Below are positions 8,839 through 17,924 of a DNA stretch of 64,000 nt, one piece after another. The notes beneath the pieces are model-generated. The model ran no database searches, had not been told where the DNA came from, and saw only the letters and a list, made by a program, of their open reading frames with translations. Position numbers and translations under genes: made by a program. The first letter of the stretch is position 1. Each line of letters opens with the position of its first letter. The DNA comes from Serinicoccus kebangsaanensis (GTDB lineage: Bacteria; Actinomycetota; Actinomycetes; Actinomycetales; Dermatophilaceae). The stretch spans positions 65,454 to 129,453 of the forward strand of contig NZ_VSLG01000007.1 in the NCBI RefSeq assembly GCF_008919445.1, in the 5' to 3' direction.

Positions 8839-10026
8839 TCAGTCGAGGTACGGGTCGAGGCCCCACCCCGGGAAGCACGCCCGCCGCGTGGCCATGATCG
8901 CGCCGTCCACCGGGTCGTCCAGGTCGTAGCCGTCGTCCCAGCGGCCGTACCGGATCTCCCGCCCGTCCCGGTCGCCCATGCGCCGCGGCGCCGGCGCGCC
9001 GTAGCTCTGCTCGACGTGCTGCTGCCAGGAGCCCGGCGTCTCCAGCAGCGGGTCGACCGGACGCCCGGTGACGACGCCGATGAGGTGGGTCCAGGCGCGC
9101 GGGACCACCTCGATGAGCTCGTAACCGCCGCCCCCCAGACTGACCCAGCGACCGCCGGCCAGGTCGTCGGCCAGCTCACGCACCCAGCCGTAGGCGACGG
9201 CCAGCGCGTCCATCGACACGGACAGGTGGGCCAGCGGGTCGGCGTAGTGGCAGTCGCAGCCGTGCTGGCTCACCACGATCTGCGGGTCGAACGCGCGGGC
9301 GAGGGTCGGCACGACGGCCTGGTATGCCCGCAGCCACCCCTCGTCCCCGGTGCCGGGAGGCAGCGCGATGTTGACCGCGGTGTCCGGCGCCTTCGGGCCA
9401 CCGGTGTCCCCCGGGAAGCCGGTGCCGGGGAACAGCGCCCGACCGGTCTCGTGCACGGAGACCGTCATCACCCGGGGCTCGTTCCAGAAGCACCGCTCGA
9501 CGCCGTCCCCGTGGTGGACGTCCAGGTCGAGGTAGAGCACCCGCTCGGCCCCGGAGTCCAGCAGGTGCTGGATCCCCACGGCGACGTCGTTGTAGACGCA
9601 GAAGCCGGAGGCCGTCTGGGGCATGGCGTGGTGCAGCCCCCCGGCGATGTTGCACGCGCGGTCGACCTCCCCCGTCCACACCGCCCGGCAGGCGTCGACC
9701 GTCGCGCCGACCGCGAGCGAGGTGGCCTCGTGCATACCGGCGAAGGCGGGGGTGTCCTCGGTGCCGACCCCGTGCCGTCCGGTGGCCGACCGCGGGTCGG
9801 CGGACACCGCGCGCACCGTCTCGACCAGGTCGCGGGTGTGGACCGACAGCAGCTCGGCCTCGGTCGCGGCCCTCGCCGGCCGGACCTGGACGTCGTCGTG
9901 GTCCAGCAGACCCAGGTCCCGGGACAGGCGGTGGGTGAGGTCGAGCCGGCTCGGGTGCATCGGGTGGCCGGGGCCGAAGTCGTAGGTGGAGTACCGCTCG
10001 TCCCACATCACCCAGGAGGACGTCAT
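8839..10026 (-). CDS. AcuC-type histone-deacetylase-family protein
   Basis: A 395-residue arginase/deacetylase-fold enzyme, probably a zinc-dependent protein deacetylase like AcuC, which acts on acetyl-CoA synthetase. It shows the catalytic histidine pair in GGLHHAMPQ, the zinc ligands in YLDLDVHHGDG, the third ligand region in HGCDCHYADPLAH, and the conserved SLGGGGYE near the C-terminus. The ATG is preceded by TAGCGT with a 6-nt gap and no ribosome site, suggesting a leaderless mRNA. It lies upstream of the HTH gene. No acs gene is visible, so the substrate is not known. Confidence 0.9.
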   Translation of the reverse strand: MTSSWVMWDERYSTYDFGPGHPMHPSRLDLTHRLSRDLGLLDHDDVQVRPARAATEAELLSVHTRDLVETVRAVSADPRSATGRHGVGTEDTPAFAGMHEATSLAVGATVDACRAVWTGEVDRACNIAGGLHHAMPQTASGFCVYNDVAVGIQHLLDSGAERVLYLDLDVHHGDGVERCFWNEPRVMTVSVHETGRALFPGTGFPGDTGGPKAPDTAVNIALPPGTGDEGWLRAYQAVVPTLARAFDPQIVVSQHGCDCHYADPLAHLSVSMDALAVAYGWVRELADDLAGGRWVSLGGGGYELIEVVPRAWTHLIGVVTGRPVDPLLETPGSWQQHVEQSYGAPAPRRMGDRDGREIRYGRWDDGYDLDDPVDGAIMATRRACFPGWGLDPYLD

Positions 10027-10051
10027 GGGCTCACGCTAGACCACGGTCGGC

Positions 10052-10591
10052 TCAGAGCGAGGTGGGCACCCCTGCGGCGTCACCCAGCGGATACACCATC
10101 ATCATCTCCTCGGACTCCGCGTCCTCCTCGTCGACGCCGCGGATCCGCATGGGACGCCGGTCGTCGGTGGGGCGGAAGCCGAAGCTGGAGGCAAAGGCCA
10201 CCGCGCGGCCGTTGTCCGTGCCCACCCAGTAGACGAGCTGCTTGAGGCCGACCTCACGGCCCACCTTGGCAGCCTTCTCGAGCAGCCGGCGGGCGACCCC
10301 GGTGCCTCGCCGCGAGGGCGCGACCCAGAGCCCGAAGAGCTCCCCCGCGCCGGGGATGTTGGTGCGGTGACCGGTGCCGACACTGACCACGCCGACGACC
10401 TCCTCGCCGTCCGCGGCGAGCACGCGACGCGACCGCTCCATCCGCTCCTGCCAGCGGGAGTCGGGGAAGGCGGCCTCCTCCTCGGCGGAGGCGACGAAGG
10501 CCTCGGGGGACTCACGCAGGGCACGCAGCCGGACGTCCTTGTAGGACGGCCACTCGTCCGGGTCGAGGACGCGTACGTGAATCTCGCTCAT
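10052..10591 (-). CDS. GNAT-family N-acetyltransferase
   Basis: A 179-residue GCN5-related acetyltransferase. The acetyl-CoA binding segment is LWVAPSRRGTGVARRLLEKA at about residues 87-106, followed by the helix and strand that end in AVAFASSFGFRPTDDRRPMRI. The N-terminal IHVRVLDPDEWPSYKDVRL is the usual first strand and helix. The C-terminus contains an acidic DEEDAESEEMMMVYPL tail. The substrate cannot be predicted. It is monocistronic, between the deacetylase and proC, so a protein acetylation/deacetylation pair is possible but is only a positional idea. Confidence 0.88.
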   Translation of the reverse strand: MSEIHVRVLDPDEWPSYKDVRLRALRESPEAFVASAEEEAAFPDSRWQERMERSRRVLAADGEEVVGVVSVGTGHRTNIPGAGELFGLWVAPSRRGTGVARRLLEKAAKVGREVGLKQLVYWVGTDNGRAVAFASSFGFRPTDDRRPMRIRGVDEEDAESEEMMMVYPLGDAAGVPTSL

Positions 10592-10667
10592 ACTTCCTAC
10601 TCTTTCACACGGGTCGCGCGTGCTGCACCGGCTCGGGTGAACAGTCGGTGACGCGGCACCGGTCTGC

Positions 10668-11471
10668 TCACTCCTCGCGAGGCGAGAGCTCGTGCGACCT
10701 CCTGGCGGCCGCCTCCATCGCGGTGAGGAAGGCGGCCCTGACCTTGTGGTCCTCCAGCGCCCGCAGTGCGGCGACGCTGGTGCCGCCCGGGCTCGAGACC
10801 TGCTCGCGCAAGACGGTCGGGTGGGTCCCGGTCTCGCGGATCATCGTGGCGGCACCATACAACGTCTGCACCACGAGCTCGGTGGACGTGTCCCTGGGCA
10901 GCCCGAGCAGCACCCCGGCCTCGATCATCGCCTCGACGACGTAGAAGATGTAGGACGGACCGCTGCCGCTGATGGCGGTCACGGCGTCCTGGTGGCTCTC
11001 GTCCAGGACCACGACCCGGCCGACGTGCCCCATCAGGGCGCGCGCCTGCTCCACGTGGTCGTCGGTGCAGTGCCGGCCCGGGCTCATCGCCGACATCCCC
11101 TGATCGACCAGGGCCGGGGTGTTCGGCATGACCCGCACCACCGAGGTCCCCTCGGGCAGCCGGCGCTCCAGGAAGTCGGTGGTGATCCCGGCCGCGATCG
11201 ACACCACGAGGGTCTGCGGCCGGACGTGGTCGTGGATCTGCTGCACCAGCGCGGCCATGTCCTGCGGCTTGACCGCGAGCACCACCACCTCCGCGGACGC
11301 CACGGCAGCCTCCGGGTCGGCGTGCCGGGTGCCGTGCTGTCCGGCCACCTGCTCGGCCCGGGCCACCACCTTGTCGCTGAGGACCAGGTCCTCCGGCTGG
11401 TGCCCCGACCGGATGAGCGCTGCGGCGAGCGTCCCGCCCATGACCCCGGCTCCCAGCAGAGCGATCGTCAT
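10668..11471 (-). CDS. proC: Pyrroline-5-carboxylate reductase
   Basis: Catalyses the last step of proline synthesis, NAD(P)H-dependent reduction of 1-pyrroline-5-carboxylate. The N-terminal nucleotide motif LLGAGVMGGTLAAALI begins at residue 4. AVKPQDM and VRVMPNTPALV are family hallmarks, and the C-terminal signature is SSPGGTSVAALRALE. The length is 267 residues. The ATG at 11471 follows the proline dehydrogenase stop by 4 nt, so a biosynthetic and a catabolic proline enzyme share one transcript. Confidence 0.96.
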   Translation of the reverse strand: MTIALLGAGVMGGTLAAALIRSGHQPEDLVLSDKVVARAEQVAGQHGTRHADPEAAVASAEVVVLAVKPQDMAALVQQIHDHVRPQTLVVSIAAGITTDFLERRLPEGTSVVRVMPNTPALVDQGMSAMSPGRHCTDDHVEQARALMGHVGRVVVLDESHQDAVTAISGSGPSYIFYVVEAMIEAGVLLGLPRDTSTELVVQTLYGAATMIRETGTHPTVLREQVSSPGGTSVAALRALEDHKVRAAFLTAMEAAARRSHELSPREE

Positions 11472-11475
11472 GGCC

Positions 11476-12441
11476 TCAGCCCTTGGTCGCCAGGCCGCGC
11501 AGGAAGAAGGACAGGTTGGCCGGCCGCTCGGCCATCCGACGCACCAGGTAGCCGTACCAGTCCTCGCCGTAGGGCAGGTAGACGCGCATCCGCGCACCGG
11601 CCCCCGCCAGCCGGCGCTGCTCGTCCGGGCGGATCCCGAGCAGCATCTGGAACTCGTAGGAGTCGCTCTCCCGCTGCGCCTTGTCCGCCAGGACCGTCGC
11701 GATCTCGACCAGCCGCGGGTCGTGCGTGGCGATCATCGGGTAGCCCTCGCCGCCGAGCAGGATCTTCAGGCAGCGGACGTAGGCCTTGTCGACGTCCTCC
11801 TTGTCCTGGAAGGCGACGGACTCGGGCTGCTTGTAGGCGCCCTTGCACAGCCGGATCCGGGACCCCTCGTGCGCGAGGTCCCGGCAGTCCTGCTCGGTCC
11901 GGTGCAGGTATGCCTGCAGCGCCACCCCCACCCAGGGCCAGTCCTGGCGCAGCTCGGCCAGCGCCGAGAGCGTGGGGTCGGTCGTCGTGTGGTCCTCCAT
12001 GTCCAGGGTGACCGTCGTGCCCGCGTTGGCGGCCGCCTGGCAGATGGCCCGGGCGTTCTCCAGCGCGATCGCGTGGCCGTCGCGGCCCAGGAACTGGCCG
12101 AGGGCGGACAGCTTCAGGCTCACCTCGACGGCACCGTCCTGGGTGAGCCCCGACTCGGACAGCGCCGTGAGGAGCTCCAGGTAGGCGTCGCGCGTCGCGG
12201 CCGCCTGGGACGGGTCGAGCGTGTCCTCGCCGAGGTAGTCGATGGTCACCTGGCGCCGGGTGTCGACCAGCTCCCCCGCCACCCGCACCGCGTCCCGCGT
12301 GGCGTCCCCTGCGACGAAGCGCTTCACGACGTCGCGACTCACCGGGGCCTGCTCGATCACCTGACGCAGCGTGGTGTTGCGACTCATGCCGAGCAGGGTC
12401 TGGCGCATCAGGGCCGAGGGATTGAGGTCAGCGAGCTCCAT
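11476..12441 (-). CDS. Proline dehydrogenase
   Basis: An FAD-dependent monofunctional enzyme that oxidises proline to pyrroline-5-carboxylate, passing electrons to the quinone pool. The 321-residue TIM barrel carries TLDMEDHT, RLCKGAYKQPESVAFQ and the C-terminal YLPYGEDWYGYLVRRMAERP motif that binds substrate carboxylate. The ATG has TAGCCT 6 nt upstream and no ribosome site, so the mRNA is probably leaderless. Co-transcription with proC is notable because the two enzymes run in opposite directions. Confidence 0.94.
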   Translation of the reverse strand: MELADLNPSALMRQTLLGMSRNTTLRQVIEQAPVSRDVVKRFVAGDATRDAVRVAGELVDTRRQVTIDYLGEDTLDPSQAAATRDAYLELLTALSESGLTQDGAVEVSLKLSALGQFLGRDGHAIALENARAICQAAANAGTTVTLDMEDHTTTDPTLSALAELRQDWPWVGVALQAYLHRTEQDCRDLAHEGSRIRLCKGAYKQPESVAFQDKEDVDKAYVRCLKILLGGEGYPMIATHDPRLVEIATVLADKAQRESDSYEFQMLLGIRPDEQRRLAGAGARMRVYLPYGEDWYGYLVRRMAERPANLSFFLRGLATKG

Positions 12442-12473
12442 GTCGCAAGGCTACGCCCGGACCACGCGGCGGC

Positions 12474-13289
12474 TCACGCCGGGCGGGCACCTGGTCGGTC
12501 GTGCTGTCCGAGGTGCTCACGGGCGAAGGCCAGCGACTCGGCGAGCGCCTCCTCACGCGCCTCGGGCTTCATCTTGCGCGTGCCGACCTCGAGGCTGACG
12601 ACGCCGTGGAAGTCCGTCTCGACCAGGTGCTCCAGCACCTCCCGGCAGCGCTGGTTCCCCCGCCCGGGCACCAGGTGCTCGTCCTTGAACGAGCCGAAGG
12701 AGTCCCCGAGATGCACGTGCCGGATGCGCGGGCCCAGGTCGCGGGCCATCTGCAGGGCGTCCTCACCGGCGGTCGCGGCGTGGCTGATGTCGAAGGTGAC
12801 GTCGGTGTAGGGGAACTCGCGCGGGTCCGGCCCCGGCAGGTAGGCCTGCATCGCGGAGGCGGACGACCCCGCGCGCCAGGGGAACATGTTCTCCACCGCG
12901 ATCGGGACACCCCACCGCTCCTGCCGCTCGGCGACCCCCTCGACGAAGCCCTCGGCATACCCGCGCTGCCACCGGAACGGCGGGTGCACGACCACGCACT
13001 GGGCGTCGACCTCCACCGCGAGATCCAGCGCCCGCTCGATCTTGCCCCACGGCTCCCACCCCCACAGCCGCTGCGCCAGCAGCAGGGTCGGGGCGTGGAT
13101 GGCACCGATCTCCAGCCCGTGCAGCCGGGCCAGCGCGCTCAGCGCCCCGCTCTCCTGGGTGACCGGGTCGGTCCAGACCATGATCTCGACGCCGTCGTAG
13201 CCCAGACGCTCCGCGAGGTCGAAGGCGTAGGCGGCGTTCTCGGGGTAGACCGAGGACGTCGACAGGTGGACCGGGATGCGCTCGCTCAT
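12474..13289 (-). CDS. Sugar phosphate isomerase/epimerase family TIM-barrel protein
   Basis: A 271-residue xylose-isomerase-like barrel (AP endonuclease 2 family). Metal-binding type motifs are visible: LGYDGVEIMVW near the start, IAVENMFPW with the conserved glutamate, DISHAATAG, RHVHLGDSFG, and GVVSLEVGTRK at the end. The actinobacterial homologue next to ppx and proC (Rv0498-like) has no established substrate. The ATG overlaps the ppx stop as ATGA, so it is the second gene of a ppx operon. Confidence 0.85.
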   Translation of the reverse strand: MSERIPVHLSTSSVYPENAAYAFDLAERLGYDGVEIMVWTDPVTQESGALSALARLHGLEIGAIHAPTLLLAQRLWGWEPWGKIERALDLAVEVDAQCVVVHPPFRWQRGYAEGFVEGVAERQERWGVPIAVENMFPWRAGSSASAMQAYLPGPDPREFPYTDVTFDISHAATAGEDALQMARDLGPRIRHVHLGDSFGSFKDEHLVPGRGNQRCREVLEHLVETDFHGVVSLEVGTRKMKPEAREEALAESLAFAREHLGQHDRPGARPA

Positions 13290-14212
13290 CGACCGAGCCC
13301 GTCCAGGAAGCGCAGGATCAGCCCCTCGCGCAGCGCCCACGGGCTCACCGACAGCTCGTCGACGCCACTGAGCTCCAGCACCGCCTCCAGGACGAGGGCC
13401 CCGGCGGCCAGCTGTCGCGCCCGGGACGCCGAGACGCCGGGGAGCGCGGCACGCTCGGCCGCGGTCATCGTCAGCAGCCGGGGTGTGAGCTCGGCCAGGT
13501 CCTCGAACCGGAGCACGCGGGGGACGTAGAGGCCGTCCCCACGGGGTGCCGCACCGCAGGCCCGGGCCAGCGAGCGCACGGTCTTGCTGCTCCCCGCGAC
13601 CAGCTGCGGCTCGCCGACCTTGGTCAGGGCCGGCTGGGCCGCGGCGATCTCGGACCGGATCCGCTTGCGCAGCGACCTGATCTCGGCCTGCCCCGGCGGG
13701 TCCTCGGTCAGCTCGCGGCTGAGCCGACCCGCGCCGAGCGGGAGCGAGATCGCGGCGTCCGGGTGCTCGTCCAGCCCCGCCGCCAGCTCCAGCGAGCCAC
13801 CCCCGATGTCCACGTTGAGCAGCCGGCCCGCCGACCACCCGAACCAGCGACGCACCGCCAGGAAGGTGACGCGCGCCTCCTCCTCGCCGGGGAGGATGTC
13901 GAGGTCGACGCCCGAGGTCTCCCGGACCAGGCCGAGCACCTCCTCGGTGTTGCCCGCCTCGCGGATGGCGCTGGTCGCGAACGGCAGCAGCTCGGTCGCT
14001 CCCCTGCTCTCCGCGACCTCGACGCAGTCCGCCACGAAGCCGGCCAGCGTCCGCGCCCCCTCGGCGCTGATGTCCCCGTCCGGCGTCAGGTGCTCGGCCA
14101 GCCGCAGCCCGACCTTGTGCGAGTAGTCCGACATCGGGTGGCCACCGGGGTGTGCGTCGACGACGAGCAGGTGGACCGTGTTCGATCCCACGTCGATGAC
14201 ACCGAGGCGCAT
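13286..14212 (-). CDS. Ppx/GppA-family exopolyphosphatase
   Basis: An ASKHA-fold phosphatase of the actinobacterial Ppx1 group, acting on polyphosphate or pppGpp-like molecules. The phosphate-1 motif VIDVGSNTVHLLV opens the protein, ATSAIREAGN is the conserved loop near residue 85, and VDIGGGSLEL is the phosphate-2 motif near residue 140. The 308-residue length is the short form without the extra C-terminal HD-like domain. The start at 14212 is preferred over 14221 because MRLGVID is conserved and CATCAT lies 7 nt upstream, fitting the leaderless pattern seen elsewhere here. Confidence 0.9.
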   Translation of the reverse strand: MRLGVIDVGSNTVHLLVVDAHPGGHPMSDYSHKVGLRLAEHLTPDGDISAEGARTLAGFVADCVEVAESRGATELLPFATSAIREAGNTEEVLGLVRETSGVDLDILPGEEEARVTFLAVRRWFGWSAGRLLNVDIGGGSLELAAGLDEHPDAAISLPLGAGRLSRELTEDPPGQAEIRSLRKRIRSEIAAAQPALTKVGEPQLVAGSSKTVRSLARACGAAPRGDGLYVPRVLRFEDLAELTPRLLTMTAAERAALPGVSASRARQLAAGALVLEAVLELSGVDELSVSPWALREGLILRFLDGLGR

Positions 14213-14297
14213 GGCGGCCATGATGCCCTACCGTCCTGTCCCCGACCTCGGCAGTGGGGGCCCACGGTCTGTCCGCCGGCCCGCCTACGCTGGCCAC

Positions 14298-15713
14298 GTG
14301 GCAAAGGCGAGCAGAGCGGCATACCGCTGCACGGAGTGCGGCTGGCAGGGGATCAAGTGGGTGGGTCGCTGCCCCGAGTGCCAGGCGTGGGGCACGGTCT
14401 CGGAGGTCGGGTCCCGCACGGGGGTGCGCACCAGCGCGGTCTCCCCGAGCCGCCCGGCGGTGCCGATCGAGGCGGTCGACGCGGAGGCCGCGCAGGCGCG
14501 CCGGACCGGGGTCGCCGAGTTCGACCGGGTGCTGGGCGGCGGCATCGTGCCGGGTGCCGTCGTGCTCATGGCCGGGGAGCCCGGGATCGGCAAGTCGACG
14601 CTGGCCCTCGACGTCGCCGCCCGCGCGGCCCGCGAGGGCAGCTCGGTGCTCTACGTCTCCGGGGAGGAGTCCGCGGCCCAGGTGAAGCTGCGCGCCGAGC
14701 GCATCGGCGCGGTGGCCGACACCCTCTTCCTCGCCGCCGAGACCGACCTGGCGACGATCCTGGGACAGGTCGAGCAGACCGACCCCGACCTGCTGGTGGT
14801 CGACTCGGTCCAGACCGTCGCGAGCGCGGACGTCGAGGGTGCGCCCGGCAACGTGAGCCAGGTGCGCGAGGTGGCGGCGGCGCTGATCCAGGCGGCCAAG
14901 ACCCGGGGGACGTCGGCGATCCTCATCGGCCACGTCACCAAGGACGGCGGCATCGCCGGGCCGCGGCTGCTGGAGCACCTGGTGGACGTCGTGGTGGGCT
15001 TCGAGGGCGAGCAGCACAGCCGGCTCCGCCTGGTGCGCGCGGTGAAGAACCGCTTCGGCCCGACCGACGAGGTCGGCTGCTTCGACCTGGGTGACTCCGG
15101 CATCACCGGTCTCGCGGACCCGAGCGGCTTGTTCCTGTCGAGCCGGGACCGCCCCGTCCCCGGCACCTGCGTCACGGTGACGCTCGAGGGCCGTCGGCCC
15201 TTGGTCGCCGAGGTGCAGGCCCTGGTCAGCGAGGCCGTCGGCGGCTCGGCGCGGCGGACCACCAGCGGGATCGACCCGTCCCGGCTGGCGATGGTGCTGG
15301 CCGTGCTCGGCCAGCGCGGTGGCGTGCCGCTGGCCAGGGACGACTGCTACGCCGCGACCGTGGGAGGGGTCCGGCTGTCCGAGCCGGCCGCCGACCTGGC
15401 CCTGGCGCTCGCCCTCGCCAGCGCCAAGGCCGACCTCGCCCTGCCGGTGAGCACGATCGCGGTCGGCGAGGTCGGCCTGTCCGGCGATCTCCGCCCGGTC
15501 ACCGGCGCCCCGCGCCGGTTGGCCGAGGCGGCCCGCATCGGCTTCACCGAGGCGGTCATCCCGGTCGGCTCGCTCAGCGAGGGTCGCCCACCGGAGACGA
15601 TGCGGGTGCACGAGGTCGCCACCCTGAGCGATGCCGTCGCGCTCGTCCTCGCCGCGGCCGGTGCGACCGCCCGCCAGGCGGGCGCCGGCGCCCCCCTGGT
15701 CAAGAATCCATAA
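14298..15713 (+). CDS. radA: DNA repair protein RadA
   Basis: A RecA-like helicase that promotes branch migration during recombination. The N-terminal zinc finger is CTECGWQG and CPECQAWG. Walker A is GEPGIGKST near residue 95, followed by the KNRFG RadA motif around residue 250 and a C-terminal Lon-like domain. The length is 471 residues. The GTG at 14298 was chosen because conserved sequence (AYRCTECGW) starts ten codons later and TACGCT sits 6 nt upstream, suggesting a leaderless mRNA. It is divergent from ppx and is followed by disA, as in many Gram-positives. Confidence 0.95.
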   Translation: MAKASRAAYRCTECGWQGIKWVGRCPECQAWGTVSEVGSRTGVRTSAVSPSRPAVPIEAVDAEAAQARRTGVAEFDRVLGGGIVPGAVVLMAGEPGIGKSTLALDVAARAAREGSSVLYVSGEESAAQVKLRAERIGAVADTLFLAAETDLATILGQVEQTDPDLLVVDSVQTVASADVEGAPGNVSQVREVAAALIQAAKTRGTSAILIGHVTKDGGIAGPRLLEHLVDVVVGFEGEQHSRLRLVRAVKNRFGPTDEVGCFDLGDSGITGLADPSGLFLSSRDRPVPGTCVTVTLEGRRPLVAEVQALVSEAVGGSARRTTSGIDPSRLAMVLAVLGQRGGVPLARDDCYAATVGGVRLSEPAADLALALALASAKADLALPVSTIAVGEVGLSGDLRPVTGAPRRLAEAARIGFTEAVIPVGSLSEGRPPETMRVHEVATLSDAVALVLAAAGATARQAGAGAPLVKNP

Positions 15714-15818
15714 AGATCCTCGGCCCGTCGCTGCGTGCGCTCCTGCGGCACCTATCATCGGCGGCAGCGGTCGCCGCGTGAGCAGTTCGGCGAGCAGGGA
15801 CAGGTGAGGGAGACCAGG

Positions 15819-16901
15819 GTGTCGGAGCGCAACGACGACGAGCTGTTGCGCGCGACGCTGGGCGCCGTCGCCCCCGGCACGGACCTGCGGGACGGGCTGG
15901 AGCGCATCCTGCGCGGGCGCACCGGCGCGCTGATCGTCCTGGGCAGCGACCGGGTCGTGGACTCGATCAGCACCGGCGGCTTCGAGCTGGACGTGGAGTT
16001 CTCCGCCACCCGGCTGCGCGAACTGGCCAAGATGGACGGGGGGATCGTCCTGACCAGGGACGGCAGCCGGATCGTGCGCGCCGCCACCCAGCTGGCGCCG
16101 GACCGCACGATCGAGACCCGGGAGAGCGGGACCCGCCACCGCACCGCCGAACGGACCGCCAAGCAGACCGGCTTCCCGGTCATCTCGGTGAGCCAGTCGA
16201 TGTCCATCATCGCGCTCTACGTCGGCCAGATCCGGCACGTCCTGGAGGACCGCGGGCAGCTGCAGGCCCAGGCCAACCAGGCGCTGCAGACCCTGGAGCG
16301 CTACCGCGCCCGCCTGGACGAGGTGGGGGCCAGCCTGTCGGCCCTGGAGATCGAGGACCTGGTGACCGTGCGCGACCTGGCCTCGGTCCTGCAACGGCTG
16401 GAGATGGTGCGCCGGATCAGCGCCGAGATCGAGCAGTACGTCGTCGAGCTGGGGGTGGACGGCCGGCTGATCGGCCTGCAGCTGGAGGAGATGACCGGCG
16501 GCATCGAGCGCGAGCGGGAGCTGGTCGTCCGCGACTACATCGGCGCCTCGGAGGCGGCGCGCGTGCCGGCCCAGGTGCAGGCCGCGCTGGCGGCGCTCGA
16601 CAGCACCGAGCTGCTCGACCTGGCCGCCGTGGCCAGGTGCCTGGGGATCACCGTGGTCGGCGACGGCATGGACCACCAGCAGCTGAGCCCGTCCGGCTAC
16701 CGCCTGCTGCACCGCATCCCGCGGCTGCCCGGGGCGATCGTCGACCGCCTCGTCACCCACTTCGGGAGCTTCCAGCAGCTGCTGTCGGCCGGGCTGGAGG
16801 ACCTGATGCAGGTCGACGGGGTGGGCGAGGCACGCGCCCGCGCGGTCCGCGAGGGCCTGTCCCGACTGGCGGAGAGCTCGATCCTCGAGCGTTATGTCTG
16901 A
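15819..16901 (+). CDS. disA: Diadenylate cyclase DisA
   Basis: Makes cyclic di-AMP and scans DNA, pausing at branched structures. The N-terminal DAC domain spans about residues 15-145. The RHR motif is intact (SGTRHRTAER), but the usual DGA motif reads MDGGIVL (codons GAC GGG GGG near 16035). The middle is a helical spine, and the C-terminus is a helix-hairpin-helix domain (LMQVDGVGEARARAVREGL). The GTG at 15819 has AGGGAG 6 nt upstream, and a TATCAT box lies at 15753. It follows radA, whose product antagonises DisA in Bacillus. Confidence 0.95.
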   Translation: MSERNDDELLRATLGAVAPGTDLRDGLERILRGRTGALIVLGSDRVVDSISTGGFELDVEFSATRLRELAKMDGGIVLTRDGSRIVRAATQLAPDRTIETRESGTRHRTAERTAKQTGFPVISVSQSMSIIALYVGQIRHVLEDRGQLQAQANQALQTLERYRARLDEVGASLSALEIEDLVTVRDLASVLQRLEMVRRISAEIEQYVVELGVDGRLIGLQLEEMTGGIERERELVVRDYIGASEAARVPAQVQAALAALDSTELLDLAAVARCLGITVVGDGMDHQQLSPSGYRLLHRIPRLPGAIVDRLVTHFGSFQQLLSAGLEDLMQVDGVGEARARAVREGLSRLAESSILERYV

Positions 16902-17855
16902 GTGCGACCCACGACCCCGGGCGTGAGACGGCACGGCGGGGGCGGCCACGCCGAGGTCCTCCGGTCCAGGGTGCTCGAGTGGTATGCCGGGCACCAGCGG
17001 GACCTGCCGTGGCGCCGGCCGGACCGCACCCCGTGGGGGGTGCTGGTCTCGGAGGTGATGCTGCAGCAGACACCGGTGGCGCGCGTCCTGCCGGTGTGGG
17101 AACGCTGGATGGACTGGTGGCCCACCCCGAGCCTGCTGGCCGAGGTGCCGTCGGGCGTGGCCGTGCGGGAGTGGGGCAGGCTGGGGTACCCACGCCGCGC
17201 GCTGCGGCTCCACGCCGCCGCGACCGCGATCCGGGAGCACCACCGGGGTGAGGTGCCGGCGGACGAGGAAACGCTGCGGACGCTGCCCGGGATCGGTGAC
17301 TACACGGCCGCCGCCGTCGCGGCCTTCGCGTTCGGTCGGAGGGCGACGGTGGTGGACACCAACGTCCGCCGGGTCCAGGCGCGCGCGGTCACCGGCACCG
17401 CGCTCCCCTCGCCGTCCCTCACCCGGGCGGAGGTCGACCTGGCCACCGGGCTGCTCCCGACCGACGACGGCGAGGCCGCGACGTGGAGCGTCGCGGTGAT
17501 GGAGCTGGGCGCACTGGTCTGCACCGCCCGCGCGCCCCGCTGCGGTGAGTGCCCGGTGGCCGACCTGTGCGCGTGGCGGCTGGCCGGCTCACCGCCCTAC
17601 ACCGGCCCGACGCGACGGGGGCAGGCCTGGGCCGGCACGGACCGCCAGTGCCGGGGCACGCTCGTGCAGGTGCTGCGTGACGCCGGAGGACCGGTCCTCG
17701 GCACCGTCCTGCGGGCGGCCTGGCCCGCCGCGGGATCGGACGACACGGGCACGGAGGGCACGGCCCTGCAGCGCGACCGCTGCCTGGACGCCCTCGTGGC
17801 CGAGGGCCTGGTCGAGCCGCTGCCCGGCGACCGCTTCCGCCTCCCCGGCACCTAG
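16902..17855 (+). CDS. mutY: A/G-specific adenine glycosylase
   Basis: Removes adenine mispaired with 8-oxoguanine. It has SEVMLQQTPV with the catalytic glutamate, the helix-hairpin-helix LPGIGDYTAAAVAAFAFG, the catalytic aspartate in VVDTNVRRV, and a C-x6-C-x2-C-x5-C iron-sulfur site (from CTARAPRC to VADLC). At 317 residues it lacks a full C-terminal NUDIX-like 8-oxoG recognition domain; only about 80 residues follow the cluster. The GTG directly abuts the disA TGA; GTG at 16923 is an alternative. Confidence 0.93.
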   Translation: MRPTTPGVRRHGGGGHAEVLRSRVLEWYAGHQRDLPWRRPDRTPWGVLVSEVMLQQTPVARVLPVWERWMDWWPTPSLLAEVPSGVAVREWGRLGYPRRALRLHAAATAIREHHRGEVPADEETLRTLPGIGDYTAAAVAAFAFGRRATVVDTNVRRVQARAVTGTALPSPSLTRAEVDLATGLLPTDDGEAATWSVAVMELGALVCTARAPRCGECPVADLCAWRLAGSPPYTGPTRRGQAWAGTDRQCRGTLVQVLRDAGGPVLGTVLRAAWPAAGSDDTGTEGTALQRDRCLDALVAEGLVEPLPGDRFRLPGT

Positions 17856-17924
17856 CCCGAGCGCCAGGCAACCTTTGCCGGGGTCGGTCCGGTAGGGGCA
17901 GGTGAGGAACCGAGGAGGTATGCC

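Noticed and set aside
12474-17243. Very long minus-strand open frame across radA-disA
   Set aside because: It is the real isomerase gene plus an antisense shadow of ppx, radA and disA. High GC removes stop codons, and the translated shadow has no domain signature.
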